The notes under the pieces were generated by a model. That model saw only the letters and a list, made by a program, of their open reading frames with translations, was not told the DNA's origin and made no database searches. From positions 248,001 through 312,000 of the forward strand of contig NZ_CP107030.1 in the NCBI RefSeq assembly GCF_027474825.1: a stretch of DNA of 64,000 bases, read 5' to 3'. Position 1 is the stretch's first letter. The number at the start of each line of letters is the position of its first letter. This stretch comes from Maribacter halichondriae. GTDB taxonomy: Bacteria; Bacteroidota; Bacteroidia; Flavobacteriales; Flavobacteriaceae. Shown one piece after another: positions 27,414-37,969 of this stretch. A program made the translations under genes and the position numbers.

Positions 27414-28988
27414 TCAATCGCCCAACAATCCATTCTCAATAAGTGGAATCCGAAACCGCTCTTCCTCAGCATTGGTATGTTGTTCAGCGAAAATGCGGGC
27501 GGCTTTTTCAATAATATCAGGGTGTGCCTCGGCCACATTTTTCATTTCAGTTGGATCATCTTTTAAATTATAAAGTTCTAATGTTGGTTCATTTTTTTCA
27601 TCCTTAAGATGTTGCCGTACCACCTTCCAATCACCCATTCGAATGGCCACCTGTCCTCCATATTCTGGGAATTCCCAATACATAAAATCATGCTTCGATT
27701 GGTTTTCTTCTGCCAACAATGTTGGCAGCAGGCTGATGCCATCAGTTCCTACAGGCTTTTCATATCCGGCAATGTCCCCAAACGTGGCCATCAGATCATA
27801 ATGTGCTGAAATATGGTCGCTGGTACTTCCTGCTTTAATTTTTCCGGGCCATGAAGCGATCATGGGCACCCGAATACCTCCCTCGTATACAAAACCTTTT
27901 CCTCGTCCATATTCTCCTTGAAACGGTTTGGCACTTTCAAAAAATTCAGGATCTGCCCCACCGGCATAACTAGGGCCGTTATCCGAAGTAAAAATAATCA
28001 GGGTATTTTTATAAATGCCCTCATCCTTTAGTTGTTGTACAAGCTTACCGATATTTTCATCCAGATAAGAAACCATGGCCGCATAGGCCGCTCGGGGAGT
28101 TTGATTCGGAAAATAAGAGCGCTCGCCCTGATAGGGTTCTTCTTCCCCAAATTTATCGATATAGTAATCCACCCACTTTTTTGGGGCCTGAAGGGCGACA
28201 TGGGGTATCGGGGTAGCCCAATACAAAAAGAAAGGGTTGGTACTATTTTGATCAACAAAGTTGCTCACCTCTTGGAACATCAAATCCGGTGCATAATCCT
28301 TTAGATTATAGGCCGCATAGCTTTTAGGATCATTCGGATCCGCCCCCTTGGGTAATTTTGTATTAGGGGCGACCGTATCGTTTGCCAAATGCACGCGATT
28401 TCTATTCTTGTAAAGATGTAATGGATAATAGGTATGTGCCTGACGTTGACAATTATAACCATAGAAAAAATCAAAGCCCATGTCATTGGGGACGGATTTT
28501 GTGTGCGGGGCGCCTAGGCCCCATTTTCCGACGAGACCTGTGGTATAGCCTACTTCTTGCAGCCTGTGTCCGAGCGTGACCGTATTCGAGGGAATGGGCT
28601 TTTGGCCTTCTAGTGTAGAATCCTTGGCCATGGCGATATAATTCCAGACATCGCCGCGTTCTTTCCATTCGTGATTTCCCCTAATATAGGCATGACCCGC
28701 ATGCTTTCCGGTCAAGAACATATATCGTGCCGGGGCACATACAGGGGCACTGGTATAATGTTGTGTGAAGAGCATACCTTCTTTTGCGAGCGCATCGATA
28801 TTAGGAGTTTCTATCTTCTTCTGACCGTAGGCGCCGACTTCGGCATAACCAAGATCATCGGCTAGAATGTAGATGATGTTGGGTTTTTGCGGTTCTTGGA
28901 CCACCTCTTCTTTTTTCTTTTCGTTTTTACAGGAAAAAATAAGCATCCCTACGAAAAGCAGGGATGCCATTGATTTAATTAGTTGCAT
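27414..28988 (-). CDS. sulfatase lipoprotein (S1 family)
   Basis: A 524-residue secreted sulfatase: lipoprotein signal (LIFSC, Cys20), metal-binding ILADDLGYAE (Asp44, Asp45), the sulfatase signature CAPAR (Cys84 to Arg88, Cys converted to formylglycine), GKWGLG, the calcium-site DNGPSY and a C-terminal RMGDWKVVRQH. It removes sulfate esters from a glycan outside the cytoplasm; positional specificity cannot be told. It is the last gene of a minus-strand group, 14 bases after a TAT-exported Gfo/Idh oxidoreductase. Activation probably depends on the FGE-type enzyme encoded at 23.3-24.5 kb. Confidence 0.92.
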   Translation of the reverse strand: MQLIKSMASLLFVGMLIFSCKNEKKKEEVVQEPQKPNIIYILADDLGYAEVGAYGQKKIETPNIDALAKEGMLFTQHYTSAPVCAPARYMFLTGKHAGHAYIRGNHEWKERGDVWNYIAMAKDSTLEGQKPIPSNTVTLGHRLQEVGYTTGLVGKWGLGAPHTKSVPNDMGFDFFYGYNCQRQAHTYYPLHLYKNRNRVHLANDTVAPNTKLPKGADPNDPKSYAAYNLKDYAPDLMFQEVSNFVDQNSTNPFFLYWATPIPHVALQAPKKWVDYYIDKFGEEEPYQGERSYFPNQTPRAAYAAMVSYLDENIGKLVQQLKDEGIYKNTLIIFTSDNGPSYAGGADPEFFESAKPFQGEYGRGKGFVYEGGIRVPMIASWPGKIKAGSTSDHISAHYDLMATFGDIAGYEKPVGTDGISLLPTLLAEENQSKHDFMYWEFPEYGGQVAIRMGDWKVVRQHLKDEKNEPTLELYNLKDDPTEMKNVAEAHPDIIEKAARIFAEQHTNAEEERFRIPLIENGLLGD

Positions 28989-29002
28989 AAAACTTTATGG
29001 TT

Positions 29003-30351
29003 TTAAAGTACGACCGTTTTTCCGGGCGTAGGAATTTCATACCATCCATCGGCATTGGGTTGTACAGGTGCTTTTGAATCCCAAGTCAGATTATCTGGAA
29101 CCAATGCCAAATCGGATTTCATGGCTTCGTCCCATGTGACGACTTTGCCAGAATAAGTGGCCATCCTTCCTAAAATAGCGGTCATGGTACTTTTGGCACC
29201 GTTTTCACCGTTTGCGATGACCCCACCATTCCGGATAGATTCGAATAATTTTATATGCTCGACTTGATACGGGTTTGGATCATCTTTACCTCTATGTTCA
29301 AAGACGGTATTCCCACTATAATCCTTCAAAGTGGCATTATCGCCTTCGGTTGATACTGTACCTTTTGTTCCCTGAAAAACTCGGATACCCTGCTCATGGT
29401 CTCCGGTTGATGTCGGCATTGGCTTGCAATCACGGCACCACTGGGATACGTGAACTCTACAAAGTGATGATCGAATATCTCTCCGTGATCTTTACCGGTA
29501 CGTACTTGACGGCCTCCCATTCCCTGTGCTGATACGGGATATTCCCCGATAAACCAGTTGGCCACATCGATATTATGAATATGCTGTTCCAATATATGGT
29601 CTCCGCATAACCAGTTGAAATAGTACCAGTTACGCATTTGATACTCCAATTCCGATTGACCAGGCTGACGCTCACGCACCCAGACCCCGCCACTGTTCCA
29701 ATATACCTGACCCGAAACGATCTTGCCAATGGCATCTTTTTTCAATTGATCTATGGCCGCTAAATAATTGTCTTGATAATGACGCTGTAATCCTACAACT
29801 ACATTTAGTTTATTTGCCTTTGCCTTTTCGGCAGCGGCCAAAACCTTACGAACACCGGGAATATCCGTGGCCACTGGTTTTTCCATAAAAACGTGCTTAC
29901 CATTGTTTATGGCATATTCAAAGTGCTGTGGTCGAAATCCAGGTGGCGTGGCCAAAATAACTACATCGGCCAGATCCATCGCTTTTTGGGCCGCATCGAA
30001 ACCCACGAACTGATGTTCGTCCTTCACATTAATCTTACCTTTCGCCATGTCGCCCATCTCTTTCGAGATATTGGCGAGGCTTCCTTTGAGACGGTCTTCA
30101 AAGGCATCGGCCATGGCCACAAGTTCTACATTTCCATCCGCCCGTAAGGCTTGAACGGCAGCTCCGGTGCCTCTTCCCCCACATCCGACCAAGGCAATTT
30201 TCAATTTTTTATCATTAAAAACATTGAACATGGCGTTCATCTCAAATGAAGGCAATACGGCCGCCCCCGAAAGCAGGGCAGTTTTCTTTACAAAACTTCT
30301 ACGTGAGTTTTTTGAACCCGTAACAGGATTCATCTTTTTTTCATTTTCCAT
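29003..30351 (-). CDS. Gfo/Idh/MocA oxidoreductase with TAT signal, frameshifted
   Basis: Restored length 449 residues. A twin-arginine signal (NSRRSFVKKTALLSGAAVLP) indicates export of a folded, cofactor-loaded enzyme. The Rossmann motif GCGGRGTGA lies near residue 57; EKPVATD carries the catalytic-region Lys; WLCGDHILEQHIHNID supplies the usual His. The first frame fails after SEFF; the -1 frame continues QGTKGTVSTEGDNATL to 29003. One more A in the plus-strand run 29375-29379 joins them. Likely a periplasmic sugar or glycoside oxidoreductase or glycosidase with bound NAD. Upstream lies the SSS symporter, downstream a sulfatase. Confidence 0.85.
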
Positions 30352-30491
30352 TATTTCGAATTTATTTCTCTAGTTGCTATTGTACTACTATAGGCTACCG
30401 TGAATATAAGAATAATATCATTTTATTCTTAATAAACAATAGAATTTGTAACCTAAATAGCTCGTAATGTCATATATACATCTTTTTTTAA

Positions 30492-32117
30492 CTATAAGGA
30501 CAACGTACTAAAGGAAACCATGATGTAAAGCACAATTAAAACCACTGCTACCGAAGCAACGATGTCCCAGATGTTGTAACTTGATTTGTTGGCGGCCTTC
30601 TGCTCGGCGCTTACGGTACCAAAAGTCAGTCCCGCCAATTGGGCCTGGGAGGGTGCCGGATAGAACATGCTCACTATAACCGCTATGGCCACACAAATAG
30701 CAAAAAAGTAGGCTCCAAAAACCAACCAATTGATATCGGCGATATTGAATAGAAAACTTCCTTCGGAAAAACTCGATTTTAATATTTCAAGCGTCAATTT
30801 GGAAAACCCGATGATAAATCCACCGATCAAGGTGGCTATGGCTCCATTGGAATTTATCCTTTTATAAAATATACCCAAGAGGAAAACGGCAGCTATCGGA
30901 GGAGAAATGTAGGCCTGTACATTTTGAAGGTATTCGTACAATCCATCGGACAAGCGGGAAATAATCGGAATCCAAAGCAACCCCAATCCGACCACAAAAA
31001 AAGTGGCGATGCGACCTGTTCTCACTAACTGTTCTTCAGGTTTGTTCGGCTTCAATTTTTTATAAATATCCAACGTAAACAAAGTAGAACAAGAATTGAA
31101 AACCGATGCCAACGAACTCATCAGCGCGGCCAAGAGTCCCGCCGCCACCAATCCCCGAAGTCCCGATGGAAGTAGATTGCTCATCAAAACGGGAAATGCC
31201 TCGTCTGGACTGTCCCAATCCAGTTTTCCCTGCATTTTCAAACCCAAGGCAATAACGCCAGGAACGAGAAAAAGAAATACCGGCATCAACTTTAATAGAG
31301 CTCCGAAAATACTCCCCCTTCTTCCCTCTTTTATATTTTTGGCGGTCAACACCCGTTGTACAATGACCTGATCGGTACACCAGTACCAGATTCCAACAAT
31401 CGTACTCGTAATAAAAAGTGGCAACCAAGGATAATCAGGATCCGAATTCGGCCGCCACATATTAAAATAATTCGGGCCAATGGTTTCCTTTAATTCGCCC
31501 CAGCCTCCTACCGCATCTAACCCAATAAAAGTCAATACTCCTGCTCCCAGCACCAAAATAATGGCTTGAATCGTTTCGGTATAGACTACGGCACGCATTC
31601 CTCCCAAAACAGTGTATAATCCTGTAAGTACTACAGTTGCAACCGCACCAATCCAAAAAGGAATCCCTAATAAAGCTGAAACAACTACTCCACCGGCATA
31701 GATCGTTACGGAAACTTTGGTCAAAATATAGGCAATCAAAGAAACTACGGAAAGTACCCAACGTGAACGGGCATCAAATCTTTTTTCAAGAAATTCCGGC
31801 ATCGTAAAAACACCACTTCGGGCATAGAAAGGTAAGAATACCCAACCGAGCATCAATACGATCCAGGCGTGCAGCTCATAAATCAATAACGGCATTTTAT
31901 CACCAGCTCCATTTCCGGCTAGGCCAACAACGTGTTCCGAACCGATATTGGAAGCGAAAATGGAAGCACCTACCATGAACCAGCCAATATTCCTTCCTGC
32001 CAAAAAATAATCTTCGGTGTTTTTTTGTTTTTGCCTAATGACCCACCAGGCCACGCCCAATAAAATCAGAAAGTAGGCAATGATGACTACCCAGTCTAGT
32101 GTATCAAGTCCTTTCAT
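30492..32117 (-). CDS. sodium/sugar symporter (SSS/SGLT family)
   Basis: A 541-residue inner-membrane protein with about 14 hydrophobic segments, of the solute:sodium symporter family (PF00474). Family features: NIGWFMVGASIFASNIGSEHVVGLAGNGAG in the first helices, GGMRAVVYTETIQA, and LMSSLASVFNSCSTLFTLDIYKK with the Na+-binding Ser cluster. It resembles SGLT-type sugar transporters. It starts 36 bases after the mannonate dehydratase gene, so it probably imports a uronate or other sugar for that pathway. Specificity is an inference from context. Confidence 0.9.
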   Translation of the reverse strand: MKGLDTLDWVVIIAYFLILLGVAWWVIRQKQKNTEDYFLAGRNIGWFMVGASIFASNIGSEHVVGLAGNGAGDKMPLLIYELHAWIVLMLGWVFLPFYARSGVFTMPEFLEKRFDARSRWVLSVVSLIAYILTKVSVTIYAGGVVVSALLGIPFWIGAVATVVLTGLYTVLGGMRAVVYTETIQAIILVLGAGVLTFIGLDAVGGWGELKETIGPNYFNMWRPNSDPDYPWLPLFITSTIVGIWYWCTDQVIVQRVLTAKNIKEGRRGSIFGALLKLMPVFLFLVPGVIALGLKMQGKLDWDSPDEAFPVLMSNLLPSGLRGLVAAGLLAALMSSLASVFNSCSTLFTLDIYKKLKPNKPEEQLVRTGRIATFFVVGLGLLWIPIISRLSDGLYEYLQNVQAYISPPIAAVFLLGIFYKRINSNGAIATLIGGFIIGFSKLTLEILKSSFSEGSFLFNIADINWLVFGAYFFAICVAIAVIVSMFYPAPSQAQLAGLTFGTVSAEQKAANKSSYNIWDIVASVAVVLIVLYIMVSFSTLSL

Positions 32118-32153
32118 AGTTTAACTGGTTGGTTTTAAATTTCAATTCGCCTG

Positions 32154-33320
32154 CTACATGTCCACACTCTTCGATATGCCCATGGCCAATCCCCGAATCT
32201 CGGCTAGGCCTTTAAGACGACCAATGGCCGTATACCCAGAATAGGCATTTTTGGTGTCGAGGTCATACAATATCTGATGTCCATGGTCGGGCCGCATCGG
32301 CAATTGCATACCTCTCGCCTTTTCAATTTCCAAAACTGCCTTAACGATTTCGTACATGTCGGAAGACCCTTCTAAATGATGGTCTTCATAAAAACTTCCA
32401 TCGGTCTCACGTCTAACATTTCGCAGATGGAGAAAATGGATACGGTCCGAAAATTTTCGAATCATCTTAGGTAAGTCATTGTCTGCATTCGCGCCGAGGG
32501 ATCCCGTACAAAAGGTAATTCCGTTAGCGGGACTATCCACAAAATTGACCAGATCATCCAGATCGGCCTCCGATTTTATGATTCTGGGAAGGCCCATAAT
32601 ATCAAAAGGAGGGTCATCGGGGTGAATCGCCATCTTTATTCCGTTTTCTTCGGCCACTGGAATGACCTCGTTTAAAAAATAGGAGAGATTCGCCTTCAGG
32701 TCAGCATGTGTAACGCCTTCGTACTGCGCAATCATTTCCTGAAATACCGGTATCGTCAAATTATCAACGGTACCGGGCAGGCCCATCAAAACATTATCTT
32801 GTAATTGTCGCCTTTCGGAGTCACTCATTTGAGAAAAATGCTCGTCGGCCCGTTGCAAGATTTCTGCTGAATAATCGCTATCCGCATTTTTGCGTTTTAA
32901 AAGATGACATTCGAAAATGGCCATATCGACCTTATCAAAACGTAATGCGGTACCTCCACTTTCAAGTGGCCAATGTAGATGTGTGCGGGTCCAGTCCAAC
33001 ACGGGCATAAAATTATAGCACACATTCTTGATTCCGCATTCGGCGACATTTCTCAGACTGGTCTTATAATTTTCAATCCGCTGCGTGTAATCGTTTTTCC
33101 GCAGTTTTATATTTTCATGGATGGGAATGCTCTCAATAAACGTCCATTCTAAACCATTCGCCTCGATTTCGCTTTTAGTCTTTTTGATTTCCGCTATGGG
33201 CCAAACTTCCCCGTTCGGAATATGATGTAAAGCCGTTACAACACCAGTTGCACCTGTTTGCTTGATATAAGGCAAGGTCACCGTATCTGTATTTCCGAAC
33301 CATCTAAAGGTTTCCTTCAT
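32154..33320 (-). CDS. uxuA: mannonate dehydratase
   Basis: A 388-residue cytosolic (beta/alpha)8 enzyme that dehydrates D-mannonate to 2-keto-3-deoxygluconate. Family hallmarks: the start MKETFRWFGNTDTVTLPYIKQTGATGVVTALHHIPNGEVW, NFMPVLDWTRTHL, MAIHPDDPPFDIMGLPRI with metal-binding His and Asp, FCTGSLGA, HLRNV and MRPDHGHQI near the C-terminus. Its length matches UxuA of Bacteroidetes. It is first in a minus-strand group with the symporter, the TAT Gfo/Idh enzyme and a sulfatase, and divergent from a mutarotase gene. Points to uronate catabolism. Confidence 0.95.
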   Translation of the reverse strand: MKETFRWFGNTDTVTLPYIKQTGATGVVTALHHIPNGEVWPIAEIKKTKSEIEANGLEWTFIESIPIHENIKLRKNDYTQRIENYKTSLRNVAECGIKNVCYNFMPVLDWTRTHLHWPLESGGTALRFDKVDMAIFECHLLKRKNADSDYSAEILQRADEHFSQMSDSERRQLQDNVLMGLPGTVDNLTIPVFQEMIAQYEGVTHADLKANLSYFLNEVIPVAEENGIKMAIHPDDPPFDIMGLPRIIKSEADLDDLVNFVDSPANGITFCTGSLGANADNDLPKMIRKFSDRIHFLHLRNVRRETDGSFYEDHHLEGSSDMYEIVKAVLEIEKARGMQLPMRPDHGHQILYDLDTKNAYSGYTAIGRLKGLAEIRGLAMGISKSVDM

Positions 33321-33363
33321 ATTTTCAATGCTATCAATGCGAAGCTCGCAGCTTACTAGATTA

Positions 33364-33371
33364 CAAAATTA
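33364..33371 (-). promoter_or_regulatory. possible -7 box upstream of uxuA
   Basis: CAAAATTA on the plus strand is TAATTTTG on the coding strand (TAnnTTTG), 43 bases before the uxuA start; a well-spaced -33 TTG is not seen. Confidence 0.3.
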
Positions 33372-33473
33372 ACCGCACCGTCCCAAATTTTCTTTTCACA
33401 CTAAATTTAAACCTAAAACTTTGTTATATTCATCATCATTTGAAAAAAGAATACCTCATTTAATCCATACTTT

Positions 33474-33812
33474 ATGAAAAAGCATTGCCTTGCCTGCGAT
33501 TTAAAAAACGACCCAGAACTTATAGCGGCTTATGAGGAATATCATAGAGACGTTTGGCCCGAGGTATTTAATAGTCTCGGGGATTCGGGCATTACTCACA
33601 TGGACATCTATCGTATCGAAAATCGCTTGTTCATGATCATAGAAACGGATGACGAATTTTCCTTTGAGAAAAAAGCACAAATGGACGAAAACAACGAGAA
33701 AGTACAAGAGTGGGAAATTCTGATGTGGAACTATCAACAGGCACTACCATGGGCCAAACCGGGAGAAAAATGGCTGCCTATGGAAAAAATATTCGAGTAT
33801 GACAAAGGATAA
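33474..33812 (+). CDS. L-rhamnose mutarotase family protein
   Basis: A 112-residue dimeric ferredoxin-like protein of the rhamnose mutarotase family (PF05336), which interconverts anomers of L-rhamnose or, in some members, L-fucose. Motifs: AAYEEYHRDVWPEVFNSL with the conserved His, ITHMDIYRIENRLFMIIE and a C-terminal WLPMEKIFEYDKG. It is transcribed alone, divergent from uxuA, and ends one base before the end of the convergent PVC-heme dehydrogenase gene. It suggests that a 6-deoxysugar is part of the substrate; which one is open. Confidence 0.85.
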   Translation: MKKHCLACDLKNDPELIAAYEEYHRDVWPEVFNSLGDSGITHMDIYRIENRLFMIIETDDEFSFEKKAQMDENNEKVQEWEILMWNYQQALPWAKPGEKWLPMEKIFEYDKG

Positions 33813-33813
33813 T

Positions 33814-36800
33814 TTATTCCATCGGGTGGTCCTTTAACAGCTCTTCAGGGGTGTAAAACCCTTGTTTGTCCTTTGTTTCCTCCCTCACTTTTTTGACCAT
33901 TTCTGGAGTAATCGCGGAGGCTTTGTTGTCGAATGTATTTCGCACGAAAGTCAGTACACCGGCCATTTCATGGTCGTTCAACATACCTCCATAGGGCGTC
34001 ATCGGTACTTGACCCGGATAGGTTTTTCCCATTAATTCCAATTGTCCCATAATGCCGTGCAAGGTCAATTTAATGAGTCGGTCTGTACTACCTGTTACCC
34101 ATGGCGATTTGGCCAAAGGCGGAAATTGCGAAGCACTTAAACCTTTACCGTCCGATTGATGACAGGTTATACAAAATCCTTCCCGTTTGTAGATTTCCTC
34201 ACCCATAACGAAGAGTTCTTTTTCGGCACCTTCTAAATCAGTCTTGGTCCCCTTTGTTTCGGGATCTTGACCTACATTCACATCATGAATATGCGCTACA
34301 GCAGCTTCGTAGGGTTTTTCCATCCAGTTATCCAATGGCATTTTTCCCGCGGTTTCAATAATCGGCAATCCAACATCTTTGTCCAACCAAGAAGCTGCAA
34401 CAAAAGCCTCTAATCGCACCCTTGGGTTATCGTCCTTGGCAGCGATCATCAACAAGTCGGCTTGATTTTGAATTTGATGGCCCGAATACCTCAAAACTTT
34501 GACCGCCGCGGCCCTTGCCCTGAAATCCTTAGCGTTCAGCATTTGATTCAATAAATCGGCATCCACTTTATCGAGACCCCAGGTAACCCAAAGTGCTTCG
34601 AGTACATGATGCTCATATCTCAGGTCATTTTTGTCCAAACCACTAACCCAATCTTTTATGGCCGACAACACTTCTTTTGAATCACGACCTCGTAATTCCC
34701 TTTTCGTTCGGTATCGTGTTCTGAATTCAGGCAGCTTTAAGTTATCAAGTAGTTCTTCGATAGTGGCACCCGCCACTTTTGCAGGTTCAACCAAAGGTCG
34801 TGAAGGATAGGTAATACGATATATTCTACCGTGCACATGGTCGCGTAAGGGGTCTCGGGCATTATGCTGCATGTGCCCGACGAGTACATTATGCCAATCG
34901 ATTAAATATAAAGAACCATCTGGAGCGAACTCCATGTCTACAGGACGGAAATTCGTATCCGTAGAGGTGACCAAATCTTGCCGATGACGACTCAAAAATC
35001 CCGAACTATCGGCGTCGTCTATCATGGTGTGCTGTTTCGTTCCTAGAAATCCGATAGTATTGTTAATAATCAAATCACCTTGTACCTCATCCGGGAAATG
35101 GCGGCTCGAAATAAATTCGAGCCCTGAGGTGGGTCGCACACGATGCTCATCTTGTATCAAATTCTTCGGTAGTGGATTTGCTTGTCCGTATCTGGATTCA
35201 ATAGTGCCAGGAGTCATCCATGTCATATCCGGACCTGAAGTATGAGCAAAAAATGGTTGCCCCCAGTCGTCAAAGGCTATTCCCCAAGGGTTTGGAATCG
35301 GCAGTTGCGCTGTTCTTTCCAAACGATGACGTTGCGGGCTGAACCGATAAAAACCTCCGTTGGTCGCCCGAACCGGCCCATAAGCGGTTTCAACATTAGT
35401 ATGAAGAAATACACCTTCTCCCATATAAATGGCACCTGATGGGTCAGCCGCAAATGCTCCCGCAGTATGGTGGGTATCATGATCGTCGAATCCGCTTAAA
35501 ATAATTTCTTTTTCATCGGCTTTGTCATCACCATCAGTATCTTTTAAGAGTACCAAATTAGTTCCTTGGGAGACATAAACACCCTCTGGGGCAAACTCAA
35601 AACCGATGGTTAAGTTTAAATCATCGACAAAAGTTGTTTGCTTGTCGGCCTTACCGTCATTGTCGGTATCCTCAAGAATAATCAGTTTGTCCTGTGGCTT
35701 TTCGTCACCCGGTTTGTAATGCGGATAACTGGGCATAACCCCTACCCAAAGCCTTCCTTTGTTATCAAATGATAGTTGCACAGGGTTTGCCAAATCTGGA
35801 AATTCCTTCTCGAAAGCAAAAAGTTCGATTTTGTATCCTTTGGCGACTTTAATTGAATTTAAAGCATCCTCCCCATATTTATAACCTTCCTCAACATTGC
35901 CCATACCCGGGTCGTAATTCGACTTTACCGGCGGGAGCTTTTCGGTTTTCGCATCGGCAGCTACTATATCAAAAGTTCCGCCTTTTGCGACTTCCCAAAT
36001 GGCACTATCACGAATAGCGGTCATTTGATTAATCTTCTCTTTTTCAAACGGATAATTGGCCGGACCGAAAGGGTCATAACGTCGACCCCATGCATGTACT
36101 CCATTCGGGAGTTTTATCTCATTATGCCAAAACCAATTCTTCTCCATCACAGCCTCATGGACCAAATCACGATTCGTAGCTGCTTTTGCAGGTACTACTC
36201 CAAAAACTTCATCCGCTAAAAGTTTGGCGAATTTTTGATACCCGTTATCATTGAGCTGAAACCCATCTGCTGTAATATGGCTTACCTCGGTCGCCATCCA
36301 TGCTGTAGTCGGTGTGAAAGCATCCACAAAAGGAACACTATCTTTTGCCGCTACCTCACGCATAGCCTCGGTATATCGTTTCAAATTTTTATTTTCCTCT
36401 ACGCCGCTTGGCAAATCCATTTTTGAGGAAAGATCTTCAAAGGCTATTGGCGAAACCAGCGCCAATTGAGGTGCCTTTTCGCTATTGTACTTTTGACTTT
36501 TGGTATGTACAATAAATGCATGTAGTTCGTCCTTGAAATTCTGTAATCCTGCTTCGCCTTCGAACGATTCATTGTATCCAAAAAAGCCAAGACTACATCG
36601 GCCTCCAAATTGGTCAGCCACTCATCTTCCGTTGGAAAAAAACCGATACTTCCCGATTTATTCCCCAATGCATTCTTATAAAATTTATCTGCCCCCGGGA
36701 ATGCCCAAGGCTCTTTTCTCGAGGAATGTGGTCGAAACCCGGGAGTATTGCCAGGATCCGCCATATTTCGAATAAATAGTGAACTATCCGGATAGCGCAA

Positions 36801-36980
36801 TTGCATCTCGGTCTCAAAATGGCCGAAATTCAGCATTCGCGATGCTAAATTATTTCCGATTAGCACGATATGGTCGTTTTTATGTACTGGTATGGCTCCC
36901 TCCTTTTTGTCGGTGCAACCAACCAAAATCAGAGTTAATAAAACGAAAAACCCAATAATCCTTATTAAACTTCGAAGCAT
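33814..36980 (-). CDS. SGNH-PVC heme-binding dehydrogenase with cytochrome c domain, frameshifted
   Basis: Restored length 1055 residues. Lipoprotein signal (LILVGC) then an SGNH/GDSL-type domain (HIVLIGNNLASRMLNFG to about residue 330), a six-bladed propeller of PVC-type membrane-bound dehydrogenases (NPVQLSFDNKGRLWVGVMPSY; calcium-like DTDNDGKADK), HEAT-like helices (about 800-910) and a C-terminal cytochrome c with CITCH. The frames switch at VVLAFFGYNES; six As at 36580-36585 should be seven. Covalent heme and export imply periplasmic oxidation of a sugar with electrons passed to the respiratory chain. It is last in the minus-strand dehydrogenase group, 20 bases after a Gfo/Idh gene. Confidence 0.85.
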
Positions 36981-37000
36981 AATGTTGGTGTATTTATTCT

Positions 37001-37969
37001 TTATAATTGCACATGAATTCCATTCTTTACGGATAATTCACAGGCCTCGATAATCTTCTGACAAGTAATCGCATCATGTAAACTTGACAGTGGCTGTTCA
37101 TCTTTTCGAACCACTTGATCAATAAAATGCGTCGCCGTGTTTTTTATAGATTCAGGATAGTTCTGATAGGTCTGTGAATGTGCTCCGTTTCTGTCATTAA
37201 TGACAAAATCACGATAGCTGTAGCGTGTGCTACCTTTGGTTCCTATAACCTTTATGATGCAAGTCCATGGATCTCCGGCATGATCATCGTTTGCAAAACT
37301 GGCACAAAGGTGACTTAGCGTTCCATTTTTCATTTGAATGTTCGCCATGGCCACATTTTCTTGGGGCGCAATAGTATCATCAACGGTATTCATTATACAG
37401 GAAACTGTTTTTGGTTCGCCCGCCAAATACAACATGGTATAACTGTGGTGCGTCAAAATCTGACGAATTACACCGGGATAACGTGCTCGTATTTCATCTG
37501 CATGATGAATATTATACATCATATAGAACTGTACAATATTACCAAGCTTTCCATCTTCAATCATGGCTTTCGCACGTTCAATGCCAGGTTCGTAAATATA
37601 ATTGTGTACGGGCATACATTTTACCCCGGCCTTTTCTATGGCCGTTTGCATTTGTTCCAATTCAGCAATGCTTGAAGCTGCTGGTTTTTCCACCAAAATG
37701 TGCTTTCCTGCCTCAGCAGCCTTGATGGTATATTCACAATGTGTTTCCATATTGGTCAATACGAAAACTGCATCAATGTTTGGGTCGGCTAAAAGTGAGT
37801 CAACCGAGTCGTAGGTTTTACAACCGAATTGTTCCGCTTTAACCTTCCCCTTTTCGGGAGTGCGGTTCCATAGTCCGATTAACTCGGCACCTTCTAAATC
37901 GTTTATAGCTTCTGCGTGCAGATTGGCAATATCGCCTGCTCCTATGAATCCGATTCCTATAGTGTTCAT
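37001..37969 (-). CDS. Gfo/Idh/MocA family oxidoreductase
   Basis: A 322-residue cytosolic NAD(P)-dependent sugar oxidoreductase with the Rossmann motif IGFIGAGDIANLHAEAI at the N-terminus, HILVEKPAASS with the catalytic-region Lys near residue 97, and a C-terminal alpha/beta domain with HHSYTMLYLAGEP. No signal peptide. Its start codon overlaps the stop of the upstream epimerase gene (ATGA), so the two are translationally coupled. Probably oxidises or reduces a ring or linear sugar intermediate; substrate unknown. Confidence 0.9.
   Translation of the reverse strand: MNTIGIGFIGAGDIANLHAEAINDLEGAELIGLWNRTPEKGKVKAEQFGCKTYDSVDSLLADPNIDAVFVLTNMETHCEYTIKAAEAGKHILVEKPAASSIAELEQMQTAIEKAGVKCMPVHNYIYEPGIERAKAMIEDGKLGNIVQFYMMYNIHHADEIRARYPGVIRQILTHHSYTMLYLAGEPKTVSCIMNTVDDTIAPQENVAMANIQMKNGTLSHLCASFANDDHAGDPWTCIIKVIGTKGSTRYSYRDFVINDRNGAHSQTYQNYPESIKNTATHFIDQVVRKDEQPLSSLHDAITCQKIIEACELSVKNGIHVQL

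Noticed and set aside
36444-36621. Separate start for a second gene in the PVC-heme region
   Set aside because: The overlap is two frames of one gene around the A6 run; the apparent start of the second frame lies inside the SGNH domain.
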